A stretch of DNA of 32,295 nucleotides from Spirochaetales bacterium. GTDB lineage: Bacteria; Spirochaetota; Spirochaetia; Sphaerochaetales; Sphaerochaetaceae. Under the pieces are notes generated by a model. It had not been told where the DNA came from, ran no database searches, and saw only the letters and a program-made list of their open reading frames with translations. Positions 17,887-24,750 of the stretch are shown one piece after another; the first letter of the stretch is position 1; each line of letters begins with the position of its first letter. The stretch lies in contig JALFCJ010000105.1 in assembly GCA_022771185.1 (NCBI GenBank), forward strand, positions 1 to 32,295, given 5' to 3'. The position numbers and the translations under genes are program-made.

Positions 17887-18350
17887 TGGGTGACAACTAT
17901 AAACTTATACAGAAAAATAAAAAAGCTTATTTCAACTATGAGATTATCGAAGAGCTGGAATGTGGAATGGAGCTTCAAGGAACTGAAGTAAAAAGTGTCA
18001 GAGAAGGAAAGTGTTCTTTCTCTGACAGTTATGTAACAGCAAAAGACTTGCAGTTGACTCTGATAGGCTTCTTGATCCAGCCCTACTCTCATGGCAATAT
18101 CTTCAATCACCAAAGTGACAGGAAACGTAGGCTTCTTGCCCACAGGCAAGAGATCAAGAAATTCCAGAGAAAAGTAAACGAGAAAGGCTTTACTCTAGTT
18201 CCTCTTGAAATCTATTTAAAAGGAAATCTTGTGAAAATGAAGATCGCTCTTGCAAGAGGAAAGAATGTAAGAGACAAAAAAGAAGCAATCAAAGAGAGAG
18301 ATGCAAGAATAGACGCTCGTAGAGAGATTAGAGAACTAAACAAGTATTAA
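17886..18350 (+). CDS. smpB: SsrA-binding protein SmpB
   Basis: SmpB binds tmRNA and delivers it to stalled ribosomes. The 154-residue product starts with a KLIQKNKKAYFNYEI segment, then has the GMELQGTEVKSVREGKCSFSDSYV block, PYSHGN, the RRLLAHRQEIKKF stretch and a basic C-terminal tail (RDKKEAIKERDARID) that enters the decoding centre. Length and order are typical. It overlaps the upstream SUMF1-like stop by 1 nt (TAATG), so the two are probably coupled. Its RNA partner, tmRNA, lies about 600 nt further along on the opposite strand. Confidence 0.98.
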   Translation: MGDNYKLIQKNKKAYFNYEIIEELECGMELQGTEVKSVREGKCSFSDSYVTAKDLQLTLIGFLIQPYSHGNIFNHQSDRKRRLLAHRQEIKKFQRKVNEKGFTLVPLEIYLKGNLVKMKIALARGKNVRDKKEAIKERDARIDARREIRELNKY

Positions 18351-18354
18351 TGAC

Positions 18355-18376
18355 AATGGGGTGTCACCACCCCATT
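18355..18376. terminator. Hairpin between convergent smpB and tetR
   Basis: AATGGGGTG and CACCCCATT form a perfect 9-bp stem with a TCAC loop, placed 5 nt after the smpB stop and 2 nt after the tetR stop. It reads the same from both sides and so could end both transcripts, but neither side has a run of T after the stem. It may act as an mRNA 3' end protector or a weak bidirectional terminator. Confidence 0.55.
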
Positions 18377-18378
18377 AA

Positions 18379-18927
18379 TCAGAACAACTTTATTTCTTCT
18401 ATAAAATTGAAAATCTTCCTTCCAAAGTTCTTTGGACTCTCCTGGTAGTCGTTTTCTATCCATCTTAGAATCAAATTCATAATTCCACCAATCAAAAATG
18501 CATGGCATTCTTCAGGCGACAGGTTTTCGGATTTTGAACTTTCAATAACGCTAACAGGAAAAAGTATCTGAAGCAGAGTATTCAGATGCTTTATAGAGTT
18601 GGATTCAGAGAATATAATCTTTGTCAAATTACCCTTTTCTTTCATTTTATCAAGGACGTTTACAAGATTCTTAATTGTAGAATCGTTTGGCTCATCGAAT
18701 ACCTTTGCTGAAGCAAATAAAGCCTCCAAATACTTTCCATTCATTTCATCAAATAGTTCTCTTACACTTGAATAATGAGAATAGAAAGTGTTTCTATTTA
18801 CATCTGCTTCCTGACATATTTCAGATATTGTAAGATCTTCCAACTTCTTCTTACCCAATAAACCAATCATAGCAGACATAAGACTTTCTTTTGATTTGAC
18901 AATACGTACATCGACTTTGTTTGCCAT
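18379..18927 (-). CDS. TetR-family transcriptional regulator
   Basis: TetR proteins are dimeric repressors whose C-terminal pocket senses a ligand. The 182-residue product has the classic N-terminal helix-turn-helix at about residues 33-53 (LTISEICQEADVNRNTFYSHYSS), followed by an all-helical C-terminal domain with no motif I can tie to a ligand. I choose the ATG at 18927 because a G-rich site sits just before it and the protein begins in the usual place; in-frame starts up to 18951 are possible. It begins only 42 nt after the tmRNA 3' end, on the same strand, with no visible terminator between, and no clear promoter of its own. Its target is unknown; the 16-bp palindrome upstream of tmRNA is one candidate. 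Confidence 0.88.
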   Translation of the reverse strand: MANKVDVRIVKSKESLMSAMIGLLGKKKLEDLTISEICQEADVNRNTFYSHYSSVRELFDEMNGKYLEALFASAKVFDEPNDSTIKNLVNVLDKMKEKGNLTKIIFSESNSIKHLNTLLQILFPVSVIESSKSENLSPEECHAFLIGGIMNLILRWIENDYQESPKNFGRKIFNFIEEIKLF

Positions 18928-18969
18928 ATTTCCCCCCATAACAGCAACCAAACAAAATAACCTAATACA

Positions 18970-19339
18970 TGGAGGTGGGGAGACTCGAACTCCCGTCCTA
19001 ACAATCCACCTATAAACGTCTACGGATCATAGTTCCAGTTCTAGTCTTAGTCACAGCTTAAGCAGTGGAACCAGCGTAGGCCATGAAGCATCATCTAGAT
19101 TTTTCCAATAAGTCGATGAATCCCTATTAGATGAGACCCCTTTGTCAAAGGATTATAAGAATCAGAGTCTTAACTCAAATAATCCCGCTCAAGTGCTCAC
19201 GCAGCGAGAGCTGTTGCTTCGAATTCGACTTCGTAGTCTTCTTCTTTTTTTGCATTTAATTTTTTTTGCCGGTTTTACAAGTCAGCTCTTGGTCCGCAGT
19301 CTACAGCATGGCAAAGCCAGTCGAAACCAAAACACCCCC
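18970..19339 (-). ncRNA. ssrA: Transfer-messenger RNA (tmRNA)
   Basis: tmRNA acts as both tRNA-Ala and mRNA to free stalled ribosomes and tag the incomplete protein. The 5' end GGGGGTG (19339-19333) pairs with CACCTCC (18977-18971) to give a 7-bp acceptor stem with one G-U pair, followed by an A at 18970 as discriminator. The T arm is GGGAG-TTCGAGT-CTCCC, and the 5' part contains the TTTCGAC tmRNA signature. The mRNA-like part encodes a tag ending in ALAA-stop. The bases after the discriminator read TGT, so the CCA tail is not encoded and must be added by enzyme. Length is about 370 nt, normal for one-piece tmRNA. I did not draw the pseudoknots. Confidence 0.95.
19197..19253 (-). other. tmRNA proteolysis-tag reading frame
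   Basis: From a likely GCA resume codon at 19253 the frame reads A-K-K-E-E-D-Y-E-V-E-F-E-A-T-A-L-A-A then TGA, an 18-residue tag. The A-L-A-A end is the usual ClpXP-type degron. Seven of the first twelve residues are acidic or strongly polar acidic neighbours, which is unusual. The resume codon is chosen by analogy with other tmRNAs. Confidence 0.85.
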
Positions 19340-19359
19340 ATTAAATAAAGGCAAATTGT

Positions 19360-19388
19360 ATAATATATACTTATGTGACAAAAATCAA
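19360..19388 (-). promoter_or_regulatory. Candidate tmRNA promoter
   Basis: On the minus strand TTGATT (19388-19383) and TATTAT (19365-19360) are separated by 17 nt. The -10 matches 5 of 6 positions. The predicted start is about 13 nt upstream of the mature 5' end, leaving a short leader for RNase P removal. Confidence 0.5.
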
Positions 19389-19395
19389 TAGCTGG

Positions 19396-19411
19396 ACGTA
19401 ATTAATTACGT
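19396..19411. repeat. Perfect 16-bp palindrome upstream of tmRNA
   Basis: ACGTAATTAATTACGT is its own reverse complement. It lies 7 nt upstream of the tmRNA -35 hexamer and 13 nt after the sirtuin stop. It is AT-rich without a following T-run, so it fits a dimeric-protein operator better than a terminator. The binding factor is unknown. Confidence 0.6.
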
Positions 19412-19424
19412 TTATGACTGGAAA

Positions 19425-20216
19425 CTATAAATTCTCCAGGTATTCCTCCATCTTTCTCCCCCACTCTTCCAGATTATCAAAACGCCATGTGGAGTATTCG
19501 TCGATATATGTATTATCTCTATTTACTATGCATATCTTGCTTCCTGTTCTAAGCGCTCTGTATGGAAGAGAAGCGGCAGGCTGAACAAACAAAGAAGAAC
19601 CTAGGACAATACATAGATCAGGAGAATGGAAAGATTCATCCGCCTTATATAGAAGCTCAGAATCCAAATTCTCACCATAGAATACAATATCTGGTTTAAC
19701 TAGACCTCCACAATGAGGACACATAGGAATAACGTCTTTGTCTACAAGATCTTTTGTCCAATCAAAAGAAAAGCTTTCTCCACACTTGGTACAGATACTT
19801 CTTTCAATTGTTCCATGTAACTCATAGACTTTTTTACTTCCTTCCCTTGTATGTAGACCATCGATATTCTGAGTATAAATACCCTCAGACAATAGGCCTT
19901 TGTTTTCCATAGTTTTTAAAACTCTATGTACAACATTAGGTTTGTAGTCATGCATATTGTACCAGGCATCTTTCGCCCAAGAGTAGAATACGGAAGGATG
20001 AGAAATAAAGAAGTCGATATCCAATATATCTTCCACTCTCATATGACCGAACTCTTGACTATATAAACCATTGGATGACCTGAAGTCTTTAATCCCTGAT
20101 AGTGTGGATATACCCGCACCAGTCAGTACTACCGTCTTCTTCGAATTCTTCATAAAAGAGAAGAAAGAATCATAATCATTATTTTTCAATCTCTTCACCT
20201 CTATAAGTATTTCCAT
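19425..20216 (-). CDS. cobB: Sirtuin-type NAD-dependent protein deacylase (CobB/Sir2)
   Basis: Sirtuins remove acyl groups from lysines using NAD. The 263-residue product has GAGIS (residues 33-37) for NAD binding, QNID (116-119), the catalytic histidine in ELHG (H134), and a zinc ribbon of two CxxC pairs (C142/C145 and C166/C169). The Rossmann end has VLGSSLFVQPAASLP. Starting at ATG 20216 overlaps miaB by 38 nt. A better start may be TTG at 20189, 8 nt after a GAGG, giving 254 residues and an 11-nt overlap. No substrate protein such as acetyl-CoA synthetase is adjacent; it is the last protein gene of folD-miaB-sirtuin. Confidence 0.93.
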   Translation of the reverse strand: MEILIEVKRLKNNDYDSFFSFMKNSKKTVVLTGAGISTLSGIKDFRSSNGLYSQEFGHMRVEDILDIDFFISHPSVFYSWAKDAWYNMHDYKPNVVHRVLKTMENKGLLSEGIYTQNIDGLHTREGSKKVYELHGTIERSICTKCGESFSFDWTKDLVDKDVIPMCPHCGGLVKPDIVFYGENLDSELLYKADESFHSPDLCIVLGSSLFVQPAASLPYRALRTGSKICIVNRDNTYIDEYSTWRFDNLEEWGRKMEEYLENL

Positions 20217-21477
20217 TTAGCTCTGTAACCCTTACATACACCGTATCTCCGTTCTTATGAGGCTTAAGAGGAGAAAAAGAAACATACTCATTATGTTCAG
20301 TTCTTAAAAGATATCTCTTGTCATCATCTCTTGTAACAGTAGTTACAATACCTACAGCTTCAAAAGGAAGAGAAGCGCTTTTTATCCTTTTCTGTCTCTC
20401 CAACTGTTCATTGATCAATCTTTCAAGTCTCTTGATCTTCACGCTTTCTTCTATCTGCCCATCCATCTTCTCCGCCCTGGTACCTTCACGAGGATTAAAG
20501 TAATACATAAAGGCTTCAGTGCATTCCATTATTTCCATCATGGAGAGGGTTTCCAGGTACTCTTCCTCCGTTTCAGAAGGGAAGCCTACAATGACATCGG
20601 TACTGAGAGTAAGATCCGGTATCTCACTCTTCATTTTATCCAAGAGAGAGATGAACTTTTCTCTTGTAGTGTGTCTATTCATCAACTCAAGTATTCTCGT
20701 ATTACCTGACTGCATAGGAAGATGAATATGCTTGGCGACTTTTTTGTTGTCCCTGATGACTCTAATAAGGTCATCTGAAAAATCTTTAGGATGCGGAGAT
20801 TCAAACCTTACCCATAGAATATTCTTCATATATGGGGTAATTATTTCCAACAGAGAAGGAAAATCTACTTTCTCTCCTTTATATGTAGATGAGTATGAAT
20901 TTACATTCTGACCAAGGAGCGTTATTTCTTTTACTCCCTTTTCATCCATATATTTCACTTCCTCTATAATACTCTCTACATCTCTCGATACTTCCCTACC
21001 CCTTACATATGGCACGATACAATATGAGCAGAAGTTATTACATCCATTCATTATTGGAATGTAAGAAGAGAATTCGCCTTCCTTGTAGTGGGATGAAAGG
21101 AATGAGTATTTTTCACTCTTTTCTTCTTCACTGCCAAAGATTAAATATGGTAGCTTAGCTTTATCGTCATTAGAAACTACATAATCTACATAAGGGCATT
21201 CTTTCTTTAATTCTTCCCTCATTCTTGAAGCCATGCAGCCAGTAACAATCAAAATCTGCTTTTTCTTCTTCTTTACAGCACTATAGTAACCTAACCTGCC
21301 CCATATTCTGTTTTCCGCTGTCTTGCGGACAGAACATGTGTTGATTATTACTACATCGGCCAAAAGGGCGTCTGTAACAGCCTCCATGCCCCTTCCCTTT
21401 AATAATAATTCAATGGCATTTGACTCAGCAACGTTCATCTGGCAGCCATATGTTTCTATTAAATAAGTATGTATCAC
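20179..21477 (-). CDS. miaB: tRNA-2-methylthio-N6-dimethylallyladenosine synthase MiaB
   Basis: MiaB adds the methylthio group to i6A37 of tRNAs reading UNN codons, using two iron-sulfur clusters. The 432-residue product has the N-terminal MTTase domain (ETYGCQMNVAESN with C12, then NTCSVRKTA and TGCMASR), the radical-SAM motif CNNFCSYC followed by VPYVRGREVSR, the segment GQNVNSY and a C-terminal TRAM domain. The start is GTG at 21477, 6 nt after a GAGG and 2 nt after the folD stop. The alternative MtaB/RimO families are less likely because the VPYVRGREVSR and NVNSY blocks are MiaB-type. Its 3' end overlaps the sirtuin gene. Confidence 0.96.
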   Translation of the reverse strand: MIHTYLIETYGCQMNVAESNAIELLLKGRGMEAVTDALLADVVIINTCSVRKTAENRIWGRLGYYSAVKKKKKQILIVTGCMASRMREELKKECPYVDYVVSNDDKAKLPYLIFGSEEEKSEKYSFLSSHYKEGEFSSYIPIMNGCNNFCSYCIVPYVRGREVSRDVESIIEEVKYMDEKGVKEITLLGQNVNSYSSTYKGEKVDFPSLLEIITPYMKNILWVRFESPHPKDFSDDLIRVIRDNKKVAKHIHLPMQSGNTRILELMNRHTTREKFISLLDKMKSEIPDLTLSTDVIVGFPSETEEEYLETLSMMEIMECTEAFMYYFNPREGTRAEKMDGQIEESVKIKRLERLINEQLERQKRIKSASLPFEAVGIVTTVTRDDDKRYLLRTEHNEYVSFSPLKPHKNGDTVYVRVTELNGNTYRGEEIEK

Positions 21478-21479
21478 TT

Positions 21480-22349
21480 TTAACCTCTTCTTTCCCTACT
21501 AATAAAAGTATTCTCCATTAAAGATGCAACTGTCATAAGTCCAACTCCTCCAGGAACAGGTGTACAGGAGACATCTCTATCCTTCAAAGAGTTTATATCT
21601 ACGTCACCCACGGTTCTCCAACCTCTCTTACGAGTGCTGTCACTAATTCTGTTGATACCCACATCAATGATGACGGTTCCATCTGAAAAATATGATGAAT
21701 CAAGAAACATTGGCTTTCCAACCGCCGATATCACGATGTCGGAAGATAGAGTAAGGGACTTCAGGTCCTTTGTCTTTGAGTTGGCCACAGTAACTGTAGC
21801 ATCATAACCTTTATTCATTAACAAAACCGCCATTGGTTTTCCTACGATATCGGATCGGCCTATGACAGTTACTTTCTTTCCGATGGTAGAGATTCCAAAA
21901 TGATTAAGAATAGTCAGAATACCTTTAGGCGTACATGGAATGAAACACTCTTCACCCTTAAGCATTCTTCCCATGTTATAGGAAGAGAATCCGTCTACGT
22001 CTTTACTTAGAGCAATATGTTCAATTATTTCTTTTTCATTTAGATGAGGAGGAAGTGGAAGCTGTAGAAGTATTCCATCTACCTTATCATCCTTATTTAG
22101 AGTCTCAATGAGAGAGATTACATCCTCCTCCCTTGAATCTCCATTTAAGAAATATTGAAAACTCACAAAGCCAACATACGCCGCTTTTTCAGTCTTTGTC
22201 TTCACATAGAGATGACTTGCGTCATCATCACCAACAGTGACCACCGCTAATCCTGGTGCTCTATTTCCTTTATCTACAAACTTTTGAGTCTTTTCCTTCA
22301 AACTATCGTAAATAGAAGAGGATAAGAATTTACAATTCAATTCAACCAC
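21480..22349 (-). CDS. folD: Bifunctional methylenetetrahydrofolate dehydrogenase / cyclohydrolase FolD
   Basis: FolD interconverts 5,10-methylene-, methenyl- and 10-formyl-THF in the cytoplasm. The 289-residue product has PGLAVVTVGDDDAS, the catalytic-lysine block YVKTKTEKA, DGILLQLPLPPHL, KDVDGFSSYNMG, the NADP segment VIGRSDIVGKPMAVLL and the C-terminal VPGGVGLMT. I prefer GTG at 22349: it aligns MVELNCK with the family start (M..ILDGK) and lies 6 nt after a TATTAT box. An in-frame TTG at 22355 is also possible. There is no ribosome site, so a leaderless mRNA is plausible. It heads folD-miaB-sirtuin and is divergent from the outer-membrane protein gene. Confidence 0.95.
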   Translation of the reverse strand: MVELNCKFLSSSIYDSLKEKTQKFVDKGNRAPGLAVVTVGDDDASHLYVKTKTEKAAYVGFVSFQYFLNGDSREEDVISLIETLNKDDKVDGILLQLPLPPHLNEKEIIEHIALSKDVDGFSSYNMGRMLKGEECFIPCTPKGILTILNHFGISTIGKKVTVIGRSDIVGKPMAVLLMNKGYDATVTVANSKTKDLKSLTLSSDIVISAVGKPMFLDSSYFSDGTVIIDVGINRISDSTRKRGWRTVGDVDINSLKDRDVSCTPVPGGVGLMTVASLMENTFISRERRG

Positions 22350-22355
22350 ACACAA

Positions 22356-22384
22356 ATAATATATGAATTACGTCTTTATCGTAA
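22356..22384 (-). promoter_or_regulatory. Candidate folD promoter
   Basis: On the minus strand TTACGA (22384-22379) and TATTAT (22361-22356) are 17 nt apart; TTTACG one base upstream gives an 18-nt spacing. The preferred GTG start follows the -10 after 6 nt. An overlapping TATATT (22363-22358) is an alternative -10. Confidence 0.4.
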
Positions 22385-22392
22385 AGGCTAAT

Positions 22393-22421
22393 TTGCGTGG
22401 CTTTGATATTTCTCGTATAAT
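22393..22421 (+). promoter_or_regulatory. Promoter of the outer-membrane protein / lipoprotein operon
   Basis: A perfect TATAAT (22416-22421) lies 17 nt after TTGCGT (22393-22398). The ATG at 22428 is 6 nt after the -10, so the expected RNA start falls on the start codon. Confidence 0.55.
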
Positions 22422-22427
22422 GAAGAT

Positions 22428-23027
22428 ATGAAAAAGAAAGCTTTAATTATTGCCCTGGTTTTTTGTGCATTTATCGGCACAGTATTCGGAGCAGACTATT
22501 ATGAGACAGGATCTCAGATCTTTATGATCAGTGCTGGTGTAGATATTCCTTTCACCAACACTTTTAAAGATACCGCTACTGGAAAGTTCGATACTCTTGT
22601 CGGTATAGGGGAAAACGGAACACACATTAATGTTGGAGGGCTAGGTTCCCTTGATTACGAAGTGTTTACCTCCAGTAAGACATCTATCGGTGGAGAGATT
22701 GGCTATCAGTTCAATTACTGCACAGATGAAGTTTTGTTTACTCAAGTTCCTATGTGCTTTAAGTTTTCTTATGTTCCTGTTCAAGGCATGTTTGAAATAC
22801 CTATTTCTCTGGGTGTAGGTCTCAGCTATATGAGCTATAACGAAAAATCAATAATGAGCCCTACTGCCATGGCTACAATTGGTTTTAGATTCTTTCCAAC
22901 AGAAAATTGGGGCTTCGGCATCAAGACCGGTATCAAAGCAACTTTCGAGCTTTATTTCTCAAATACAGACAGAATGGGCGTGGGAACATTTATTCCTGTC
23001 CACTTCTTTGCAACATACAGACACTAA
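22428..23027 (+). CDS. Small predicted outer-membrane beta-barrel protein
   Basis: I do not recognise a named family. The 199-residue product has a signal peptide (MKKK start, hydrophobic core to about residue 20, likely cleavage after VFG or FGA) and a mature part made of alternating hydrophobic and polar strands with many glycines and aromatics. Examples are SIGGEIGYQFNY, ISLGVGLSYMSY, MATIGFRFFP and FIPVHFFATYRH, the last ending near the C-terminus as barrel strands do. Size suggests about 8 strands, comparable to OmpW- or OmpA-like small barrels; a link to the Treponema TP0733-type family is possible but untested. No ribosome site precedes the ATG. It is followed after 11 nt by a lipoprotein gene, so both probably act at the outer envelope. 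Confidence 0.8.
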   Translation: MKKKALIIALVFCAFIGTVFGADYYETGSQIFMISAGVDIPFTNTFKDTATGKFDTLVGIGENGTHINVGGLGSLDYEVFTSSKTSIGGEIGYQFNYCTDEVLFTQVPMCFKFSYVPVQGMFEIPISLGVGLSYMSYNEKSIMSPTAMATIGFRFFPTENWGFGIKTGIKATFELYFSNTDRMGVGTFIPVHFFATYRH

Positions 23028-23038
23028 AGGAGAAAAGG

Positions 23039-24019
23039 ATGAAAAAAGTATTTACACTTATATTTGTGTTTATGATGATTGTTTCTCTCTTTGTCTCTTG
23101 TAATGACGGAGAAGAAGGCTTATTTCAGATGGCAGCAAACTCTGTAAAGAAAGAGTCTTTTAAGATTCTAAACATAATCAATAAAGAATCTGATAAAGTT
23201 TATATCGTAGCTACAGATAACGGCATCGCCAAATATAACATTGAAACTAAGAATTTCTCAGACTTCAAAGGTACTGGTGTTATGGCTGCCAACGCAATCT
23301 GGGCAAATAACGAAGGATCTGAGTTTATTTATTATGATTCAACAACCCATTCATACAAAAATAAGGATGGAGATGATCAAGTCATTCCAAACTTGGACAA
23401 TAAGACTCCTCAACCTTTCTATTCGATAGATGGAAAAGGATTTACTTATGTATTTAAAAATAATGACGGCAAGTTCTATTCTTTCTACACTGATAACTCT
23501 CTTTCTTCCATAGATTCATTGAATCCAATACTAATTAATATTGAAGATAAAACTATTGCCAGTGTTTCAATTATTGGTAACGGAATACTTAGAGTCATCA
23601 CTGATGACAATAAAGCATATTTCTATGATGCAGAAAATAATACTAGCCATATTACTGACTCTATTGTCCAAGGCATTGCTGATGACGGCTTATTTATTAC
23701 TAACGATGGAAAAATATATAATTTTGATGAGCTAGATGTAGAATCTAAGAAAACAGATATTAATACAAACCATACAATTAATAAGAGACCTGCTATGTTC
23801 AGTGTAACTGATGGAGGAAATAAATATACTTACTTTATTCCAGAAGGCTCATCTAGTATTTTTGCGCTTAAATGGGACGGAGACAAAGCTACTATAGATA
23901 CAAAGACAGTAACTGGCCTTCAGAATATAACTGTTATAGCTATATTGGAAAAGAAAGATACTAACAAACTTGTAGTCCTTACTGCAAATAATGGTGTTCA
24001 GGAACTTGAAATGAAATAA
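23039..24019 (+). CDS. Predicted lipoprotein with possible beta-propeller repeats
   Basis: The family is not recognised. The 326-residue product starts MKKVFTLIFVFMMIVSLFVSC: a basic N-terminus, a hydrophobic core and a lipobox-like LFVSC with Cys21, a spirochaete-style signal-peptidase II site. The mature part has spaced, similar segments such as VATDNGIAKYNIETKNF, VITDDNKAYFYDAEN, ITNDGKIYNFDELD and LTANNGVQELEMK, consistent with a propeller-like stack of short blades. A strong AGGAG site lies 6 nt before the ATG, unlike the upstream gene. A good terminator follows. It is probably an outer- or inner-membrane-tethered binding protein; the ligand is unknown. Confidence 0.8.
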   Translation: MKKVFTLIFVFMMIVSLFVSCNDGEEGLFQMAANSVKKESFKILNIINKESDKVYIVATDNGIAKYNIETKNFSDFKGTGVMAANAIWANNEGSEFIYYDSTTHSYKNKDGDDQVIPNLDNKTPQPFYSIDGKGFTYVFKNNDGKFYSFYTDNSLSSIDSLNPILINIEDKTIASVSIIGNGILRVITDDNKAYFYDAENNTSHITDSIVQGIADDGLFITNDGKIYNFDELDVESKKTDINTNHTINKRPAMFSVTDGGNKYTYFIPEGSSSIFALKWDGDKATIDTKTVTGLQNITVIAILEKKDTNKLVVLTANNGVQELEMK

Positions 24020-24044
24020 TCTTAATGCTTATATGTCCTTATCA

Positions 24045-24067
24045 GGCGGGTTCTCCCCGCCTTTTTT
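24045..24067 (+). terminator. Intrinsic terminator of the outer-membrane protein / lipoprotein operon
   Basis: GGCGGG and CCCGCC form a 6-bp GC-only stem with a TTCTC loop, followed directly by six T. It starts 25 nt after the lipoprotein stop. Confidence 0.9.
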
Positions 24068-24078
24068 ACATCATAAAT

Positions 24079-24094
24079 GCGCTCTTTCGAGCGC
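24079..24094 (-). terminator. Hairpin after the phosphoribosyltransferase gene
   Basis: On the minus strand GCGCTC-GAAA-GAGCGC forms a perfect 6-bp stem closed by a GNRA-type tetraloop, 6 nt after the stop. The following bases (ATTTATG) are only weakly T-rich, so it may be a weak terminator or a 3' protecting hairpin. Confidence 0.55.
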
Positions 24095-24100
24095 TACAGA

Positions 24101-24736
24101 TTAGTCTTCGCAGATTTCGTGAAGTATCTCTCTTACTTCAGGATCTGTATATACTTCCTCGATTTCATCGTGTGTAAGACCGATAAACTCATGGCAAGTA
24201 TAATGAATCCAAAGATAGTCGTCTTTACTATTGAGTACATGTTTTCTGCACCAATAATCAGGCTGGATCGGGAGAGCTGGCTTACCATCAATCCACTGAT
24301 AAGTACAGATTTTATAATCGTAGACAGCAACCTTAATGTCTTCTCTAGGAATACCAGCTTCCATAACTGTGGAGACAAGAGAATTAACAGTAAGACCAGT
24401 ATCGAAGATGTCATCCACAATCAATACTTTCTGCCCCTTTTTAAGATTCTTAGGAGACCATGTCCAACCATCGATATCGACCTTGTTTGTGTGCTCTACA
24501 AGCTTACCATAACTACGAGCAACAACAGCGGCATAGAATACAGGTTCCCTGTTAAGCTTTGAGCACTGAAGCTTGTAATACTCGCTAATTACGTTTGCAA
24601 GGTATGCTCCACCACGAAGGGAATCGTAAATAACATCTGGGATAAACCCGTCTTCCTTATACATCTTGTGTGCAAGTTTTATTCCAGCATCCCTAATCAT
24701 GTCACAAGTGATGAAGTCTTTCTTCAACGGTTCCAT
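24101..24736 (-). CDS. Purine-type phosphoribosyltransferase (hypoxanthine/xanthine-like)
   Basis: The 211-residue product is a type I phosphoribosyltransferase, joining a base to PRPP in nucleotide salvage. The PRPP-binding motif VLIVDDIFDTGLTV is at residues 104-117, and an early DVIYDSLRGGAYLA block matches the pyrophosphate loop. The C-terminal part (TYQWIDGKPALPIQPDYWCRKH) resembles COG2236-type hypoxanthine/xanthine phosphoribosyltransferases, where a base-stacking aromatic is expected; the preferred base cannot be read with certainty. An AGGAG lies 6 nt before the ATG. It is the last gene of the long minus-strand run and is followed by a hairpin. Confidence 0.88.
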   Translation of the reverse strand: MEPLKKDFITCDMIRDAGIKLAHKMYKEDGFIPDVIYDSLRGGAYLANVISEYYKLQCSKLNREPVFYAAVVARSYGKLVEHTNKVDIDGWTWSPKNLKKGQKVLIVDDIFDTGLTVNSLVSTVMEAGIPREDIKVAVYDYKICTYQWIDGKPALPIQPDYWCRKHVLNSKDDYLWIHYTCHEFIGLTHDEIEEVYTDPEVREILHEICED

Positions 24737-24750
24737 TGTGTTCTCCTTTA

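Noticed and set aside
17553..18149. Minus-strand open frame antisense to the SUMF1-like gene and smpB
   Set aside because: It overlaps two clear genes, has no ribosome site and reads as low-complexity aromatic sequence.
19142..19348. Small plus-strand frame across tmRNA
   Set aside because: It is antisense to a structured RNA gene and has no coding signals.
22366..22374. AATTACGTC near the folD promoter resembling half of the tmRNA palindrome
   Set aside because: An 8-9 bp AT-rich match is expected by chance in 32 kb; it is not itself palindromic, so no regulon claim is made.
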